A stretch of DNA of 7,910 bases from an uncultured Clostridia bacterium (GTDB lineage Bacteria > Bacillota > Clostridia > HGM11514), in contig CAKSSZ010000065.1 in the NCBI GenBank assembly GCA_934489915.1, positions 1-7,910 of the forward strand, written 5' to 3'. Below the pieces are notes generated by a model, which saw only the letters and a program-made list of their open reading frames with translations, was not told the DNA's origin and searched no databases. Shown piece by piece: positions 4,520-7,910 of the stretch. The translations under genes were made by a program, and so were the position numbers. Each line of letters starts with the position of its first letter. The first letter of the stretch is position 1.

Positions 4520-5863
4520 TCAAACAATCCCCTGTGCCATCATAGCGTCTGCAACCTTCATGAAGCCTGCAATGTTGGCGCCGGATACCAAATCCTTTTT
4601 GCCGTTAAATTCCTTGTCGTATTCTTCCGCTGCACTGTATGCAGAGCGATAGATTTTAATCATAATGTCATGCAGCTTGTTGTCTACTTCCTCAAAGCTC
4701 CAGGACATTCTCTGGGAATTCTGGCTCATTTCCAAAGCAGAAGTGGCAACGCCGCCGGCGTTTGCAGCCTTACCGGGTGCAAAGTATACTCCGTTTTCCT
4801 GCAGATACTGAGTTGCTTCTAATGTGGTAGGCATGTTAGCGCCTTCCGCAACCAGGAAGCAGCCGTTAGCAACCAGTTGCTTTGCGTCATCTAAATGAAG
4901 TTCGTTTTGTGTAGCGCAAGGCAGGGCAATATCGCATTTTACGCTCCAGATTCCTCTGCCTTCATGATATTCCGCATTCGGACGATAAGACAGATATTCT
5001 TTAATTCTGCCTCTCTTTACTTCTTTAATTTCTTTCACAGCGTCCAGATCAATTCCTTCTGCATCATATACCCAGCCGTTGGAATCGGACAGCGCTACCA
5101 CCTTTGCACCGTAGGACTGTGCCTTTTCGGTAGCATAAATAGCAACATTACCGGAGCCGGAAACCACAACGGTTTTGCCGTTAAAGTCTGTTCCCTGATC
5201 AGCCAGCATTTCCTTTGCAAAATAAACCAAGCCGTAACCGGTTGCTTCTTTTCTTGCCAGGGAACCGCCCCAGGTTAAGCCCTTGCCGGTTAAAACGCCT
5301 TCGTAGCAATTTTTTAGTCTCTTATACTGACCGAACATATAACCGATTTCCCGAGCGCCTGTTCCGATATCGCCTGCCGGTACGTCAGTATCAGCGCCGA
5401 TATGACGGAAAAGCTCGGTCATAAAGCTCTGGCAGAAAGCCATAATTTCCCGATCGGATTTCCCTTTCGGATCAAAATCGGAACCGCCCTTACCTCCGCC
5501 GATCGGCAGTGTGGTCAAGGAGTTTTTGAAAACCTGTTCAAATCCCAGGAACTTAATAATACCTAAGTTTACAGAAGGATGTAATCTGATTCCGCCTTTA
5601 TAAGGACCGATTGCAGAATTAAACTGTACACGGAAGCCACGGTTTACCTGTACTTTCCCTTCATCGTCTACCCAGGGAACGCGGAACATTAATTGACGCT
5701 CCGGTTCAACCAACCGTTCCAGCAGACCGGCTTGTTCAAATTCCGGGTGTTTATCAAACACAGGCTCTAATGTGGTAAGAACCTCCGTTGCAGCCTGAAT
5801 AAATTCCGGTTCGCCGGCATTTTTTTCTTTCAGCTTTGCCAATACATTTTGTGCGTAAGACAT
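4520..5863 (-). CDS. gdhA: NADP-type glutamate dehydrogenase
   Basis: Reversible reductive amination of 2-oxoglutarate with ammonium to L-glutamate, a main point of ammonium assimilation in anaerobic Clostridia; cytoplasmic and normally a hexamer. The 447 residues match the usual 445-450 of this class, so the gene is complete. The substrate region shows the GPYKGGIR stretch with K89, the catalytic lysine in LPIGGGKGGSDFDPKGKS (K125) and the catalytic aspartate in VPAGDIGTGAREIGYM (D165). The nucleotide domain has VVVSGSGNVA (about 232-241), followed by LSDSNG at the end of the second strand. Both features resemble the NADP enzyme of E. coli more than the NAD enzyme of Clostridium symbiosum (AGFGNVA, LSGPDG). 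AGGGGG (5872-5877) lies 8 bases before the ATG. It has its own promoter and terminator, so it is transcribed alone. Confidence 0.97.
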   Translation of the reverse strand: MSYAQNVLAKLKEKNAGEPEFIQAATEVLTTLEPVFDKHPEFEQAGLLERLVEPERQLMFRVPWVDDEGKVQVNRGFRVQFNSAIGPYKGGIRLHPSVNLGIIKFLGFEQVFKNSLTTLPIGGGKGGSDFDPKGKSDREIMAFCQSFMTELFRHIGADTDVPAGDIGTGAREIGYMFGQYKRLKNCYEGVLTGKGLTWGGSLARKEATGYGLVYFAKEMLADQGTDFNGKTVVVSGSGNVAIYATEKAQSYGAKVVALSDSNGWVYDAEGIDLDAVKEIKEVKRGRIKEYLSYRPNAEYHEGRGIWSVKCDIALPCATQNELHLDDAKQLVANGCFLVAEGANMPTTLEATQYLQENGVYFAPGKAANAGGVATSALEMSQNSQRMSWSFEEVDNKLHDIMIKIYRSAYSAAEEYDKEFNGKKDLVSGANIAGFMKVADAMMAQGIV

Positions 5864-5896
5864 GAGAAAAACCCCCTAATGTAAAAATTAAATCCG

Positions 5897-5911
5897 TGCT
5901 CCAGCGGAGCA
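5897..5911 (-). other. Short hairpin in the gdhA leader
   Basis: TGCTCC and GGAGCA form a 6-bp stem with a 3-base loop inside the roughly 59-base gdhA leader, well before the ribosome binding site. It could stabilise the 5' end of the mRNA or be a protein contact. It is too small to call a riboswitch. Confidence 0.25.
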
Positions 5912-5928
5912 GCGTTCTTCTATTACAT

Positions 5929-5957
5929 ATTGTATCATTATTTTGGCATTTTGGCAA
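5929..5957 (-). promoter_or_regulatory. Promoter of gdhA
   Basis: On the minus strand, TTGCCA (5952-5957) and TACAAT (5929-5934) are separated by exactly 17 bp. Transcription should start near 5922, giving a leader of about 59 bases before the ATG at 5863. Confidence 0.8.
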
Positions 5958-5960
5958 GAG

Positions 5961-6005
5961 TTTTTTGCAAGAAATGATGAAAAAAATTTCATTTTGTGCA
6001 AAAAA
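5961..6005 (-). other. Inverted repeat after rho, possible 3' end of its transcript
   Basis: TTTTTTGCA (5961-5969) pairs with TGCAAAAAA (5997-6005). After one mismatch and a G-T pair, AAATG (5972-5976) pairs with CATTT (5990-5994). It sits directly behind the rho stop codon and just upstream of the gdhA promoter. The U-run lies in the left arm rather than after the stem on the minus strand, so it is not a textbook terminator. Confidence 0.35.
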
Positions 6006-6008
6006 GAC

Positions 6009-7343
6009 CTAATTTTCATGATTAAAACGTAGTATTTTTGGGAGTAGGTTGCAGAATTCTTCATTCGACCTGGTGGAAACCAGGTGAGATAAAATCTGCT
6101 CCGTAACCTCTGCCGTGGGTTGATTTGCAAATGCCTTGCGGATCAGCCAAGCGCATTCCAATTCCGGCTGCGTTAACAGTAATTCTTCTTTTCTGGTTCC
6201 GGATTTATACAAATCTACTGCCGGGAATACCCGTTTTTCCGACAGTTTACGGTCTAAATGAAGCTCCATGTTCCCCGTCCCTTTAAATTCCTCATAAATG
6301 ACATCGTCCATTCGGCTGCCGGTTTCGATCAGAGCCGTTGCTAAAATAGTCAGACTGCCGCCGTTTTCAATATTGCGTGCGGCGCCGAAAAACCGTTTTG
6401 GCTTGTGGAGCGCTCCCGGGTCAAGTCCGCCGGAGAGCGTTCGTCCGGAGGGAGGGATGGTCAGGTTATAAGCACGTGCCAGGCGGGTAATGCTATCCAG
6501 TAATATAACAACATCCTTTTTATGCTCAACCAACCGTTGTGCCCGCTCCAAAACCATTTCTGCCACCTTGACATGATGTTCCGGCAGCTCGTCAAAGGTA
6601 GAATAGATGACCTCAGCCTGTGTGCTGCGGCACATATCTGTTACCTCCTCGGGGCGTTCGTCAATCAATAGTACAATGAGCTTCACTTCCGGGTGATTGC
6701 GACTGATGCTATTTGCCAATTCCTTTAACAAGGTTGTTTTTCCTGCCTTTGGCGGCGCAACAATCATTCCCCGCTGTCCCTTCCCGATCGGAGCAATCAG
6801 ATCCGTTAAACGCATTGCAAATCTGTTTTGCGTGGTTTCCATGCGCAGCCGTTCGTTGGGATATACAGGAGTCAAGGTATCAAAGGGCGCACGTCTTGCT
6901 GCCTCCTCCGGAGAACAGCCATTGACCGATTGTACATAAAGCAACGCCGCAAAACGCTCATTTTCCCGTTTGATTCTGGCATTTCCTTCGATATAATCCC
7001 CTGTTCTCAAACGAAATCTGCGAATTTGAGAGGGTGAGACGTACACATCGTCAGAGCCGGACAAATAATTTTCACACCGTAAGAATCCAAACCCGTCCGG
7101 TACAACCTCCAAAACGCCGCTCACGATATTTGCAGCCGGACGTTCCCGGTGCGCTGCAGCGGGAGGCTGTTGTTGCTTTTCCGTTTGTTCCTTCGGCGGT
7201 TCCTCCTGCTTCTTTTTTGCTTGAGCAGCTATAATTGCGTCAATCAATTCTGATTTTTTCATGCGGGTGGCATATTTGATTCCGGCATCTTTTGCCATTT
7301 GACGAAGCTGTCCGATCTTTTCTTGTTCCAAATGTTCCGTCAT
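6009..7343 (-). CDS. rho: Transcription termination factor Rho
   Basis: A hexameric RNA-dependent ATPase/helicase that ends transcription of untranslated RNA. The 444 residues are close to the common 420-440. There is a Rho_N helical part at about 8-40 and a short charged, Q/P-rich linker at about 41-70. The primary RNA-binding OB-fold spans about 73-140 (SGVLEVVPDGFGFLR, DDVYVSPSQIRRF). The ATPase shows a Walker A APPKAGKTT at 196-204, with K202 as the catalytic lysine, and a Walker B VVILLDSITR ending at 287. The Q-loop block is GGLDPGALHKPKRFFGAARN (305-324), and KGTGNMEL (354-361) forms the secondary RNA-binding site. No key residue is missing. GGAAGGAG lies about 9 bases before the ATG. 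The gene begins 20 nt after a cvpA-like gene, with no terminator or promoter between, so it is probably co-transcribed. Confidence 0.97.
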   Translation of the reverse strand: MTEHLEQEKIGQLRQMAKDAGIKYATRMKKSELIDAIIAAQAKKKQEEPPKEQTEKQQQPPAAAHRERPAANIVSGVLEVVPDGFGFLRCENYLSGSDDVYVSPSQIRRFRLRTGDYIEGNARIKRENERFAALLYVQSVNGCSPEEAARRAPFDTLTPVYPNERLRMETTQNRFAMRLTDLIAPIGKGQRGMIVAPPKAGKTTLLKELANSISRNHPEVKLIVLLIDERPEEVTDMCRSTQAEVIYSTFDELPEHHVKVAEMVLERAQRLVEHKKDVVILLDSITRLARAYNLTIPPSGRTLSGGLDPGALHKPKRFFGAARNIENGGSLTILATALIETGSRMDDVIYEEFKGTGNMELHLDRKLSEKRVFPAVDLYKSGTRKEELLLTQPELECAWLIRKAFANQPTAEVTEQILSHLVSTRSNEEFCNLLPKILRFNHEN

Positions 7344-7363
7344 ATTCAGCTTCTCCTTCCTAT

Positions 7364-7909
7364 TTATTTTCCAACGGTTCCACGAAACAGTAATAATAAC
7401 GGGTTTTGTTCATAGAGCCATCCGGTAATCGGTGCTTGACGCAGTGCTCCGTAAATGGGCAAGTCCCCGGAGCTGGCAGCCATGAAATGCAAAATGGCCA
7501 GTGCGGCACATATGAGCAGCACTGCTTCCGCAAATCCAAGGATGGCTCCGGTCAGACGATTGACCTGCTTTAATACCGGCAGCCTGACGATGCCTTCTAA
7601 AAACGTGGACAGCAAGAACAAAACAAGCTTGCTGCAAAGATACAGTAAAATGGCTAAGAGAAAGCTACATAAAACGCCTGCGGCTTGGTCGGTAAACAGC
7701 GTCATTCCTTTTGCCGCAAGCTGTCGTTCCATCCATTGTACGCCCACGTGATACAGGGCACTTTTTTGCATCCACGGGAAAAGCAAAAGTGACAGAATAG
7801 CAGACCCAAAGAAGGATGCAATTTTCACTAAGCTGCGCATTGCACCCAGATAAGCGCTGCCCAAAATAAAGAATAGTGTGATTGCCACAGCAATCAGATC
7901 GATCAGCAT
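7364..7909 (-). CDS. cvpA: CvpA-family membrane protein
   Basis: A 181-residue protein with about four hydrophobic segments, near residues 2-22, 31-46, 79-103 and 119-146. The N-terminal DLIAVAITLFFILGSAYLGA followed by RSLVKIASFFGS and the later RLTGAILGFAEAVLL are the typical CvpA pattern (colicin V production family). CvpA proteins are inner-membrane proteins linked in other bacteria to envelope stress tolerance and to colicin V production; no colicin gene is present. The start is the ATG at 7909, one base from the window edge, so its ribosome binding site and any longer upstream start cannot be seen. Length and N-terminus agree with a complete protein. It precedes rho on the same strand with a 20-nt gap, which suggests one operon. 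Confidence 0.85.
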   Translation of the reverse strand: MLIDLIAVAITLFFILGSAYLGAMRSLVKIASFFGSAILSLLLFPWMQKSALYHVGVQWMERQLAAKGMTLFTDQAAGVLCSFLLAILLYLCSKLVLFLLSTFLEGIVRLPVLKQVNRLTGAILGFAEAVLLICAALAILHFMAASSGDLPIYGALRQAPITGWLYEQNPLLLLFRGTVGK

Positions 7910-7910
7910 G

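Noticed and set aside
4895..5278. 127-codon plus-strand frame opposite gdhA
   Set aside because: It is antisense to a highly conserved enzyme gene, with no ribosome binding site and no domain.
5864..5922. Riboswitch in the gdhA leader
   Set aside because: The leader is only about 59 bases with one 6-bp hairpin, too small for any riboswitch class I can recognise.
5888..6130. 80-codon minus-strand frame across the rho-gdhA gap
   Set aside because: It overlaps the rho end out of frame and the gdhA promoter, so it cannot be a separate gene on present evidence.
1..7910. CRISPR array, tRNA or rRNA genes
   Set aside because: No regularly spaced repeats and no cloverleaf or rRNA-like stretches were seen on either strand.

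Overview
The window looks like chromosome from a low- to mid-GC Gram-positive anaerobe of the class Clostridia, probably a gut Oscillospiraceae/Ruminococcaceae-type bacterium. The reasons are strong AGGAGG-type ribosome binding sites, a YesN-type response regulator, an SdpR/SdpI pair, an S-layer-homology (SLH) gene remnant of the kind common in gut Clostridia, and a short Gram-positive-style Rho. The genus cannot be fixed from the sequence alone.

Left part (1-2128): the first 54 codons of a YesN-type response regulator run leftward out of the window. Across a 289-bp AT-rich divergent intergenic region, a near-consensus extended -10 promoter drives a 558-residue two-part protein. It has an amidohydrolase-2 type metal hydrolase at the N-terminus and a GNAT-like acyltransferase region (NAT_N/GNAT_C type) at the C-terminus. 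This fusion is the most unusual protein in the window.

Middle (2193-3205): a mosaic of three unrelated broken genes. First comes the left end and first 58 or so codons of an IS256-family insertion sequence. Its leader carries an 18-bp inverted repeat that buries the transposase ribosome binding site, with its own promoter placed so that its transcript lacks the left arm. Next is a piece of an M13 (PepO/neprilysin-type) peptidase gene on the minus strand, then a piece of an SLH surface-protein gene on the plus strand. None of the three can be functional. The region is either a graveyard of recombination or an assembly chimera. Composition also changes here: AT-rich to the left, GC-rich in the SLH piece, intermediate to the right.

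Right part (3206-7910): 3206-3478 has no gene but holds two clear hairpins, one of them a textbook plus-strand terminator. Everything further right is on the minus strand. In transcription order it is cvpA-like membrane gene then rho (20-nt gap, likely one operon), then gdhA for NADP-type glutamate dehydrogenase with its own promoter and a 16-bp terminator stem, then a two-gene sdpR-sdpI-type operon with a 14-nt overlap, a consensus promoter and an 8+8 palindrome at the transcription start. gdhA and rho are core metabolic and housekeeping genes. The sdpRI pair looks like a self-repressed immunity/stress module without a matching toxin gene in view.
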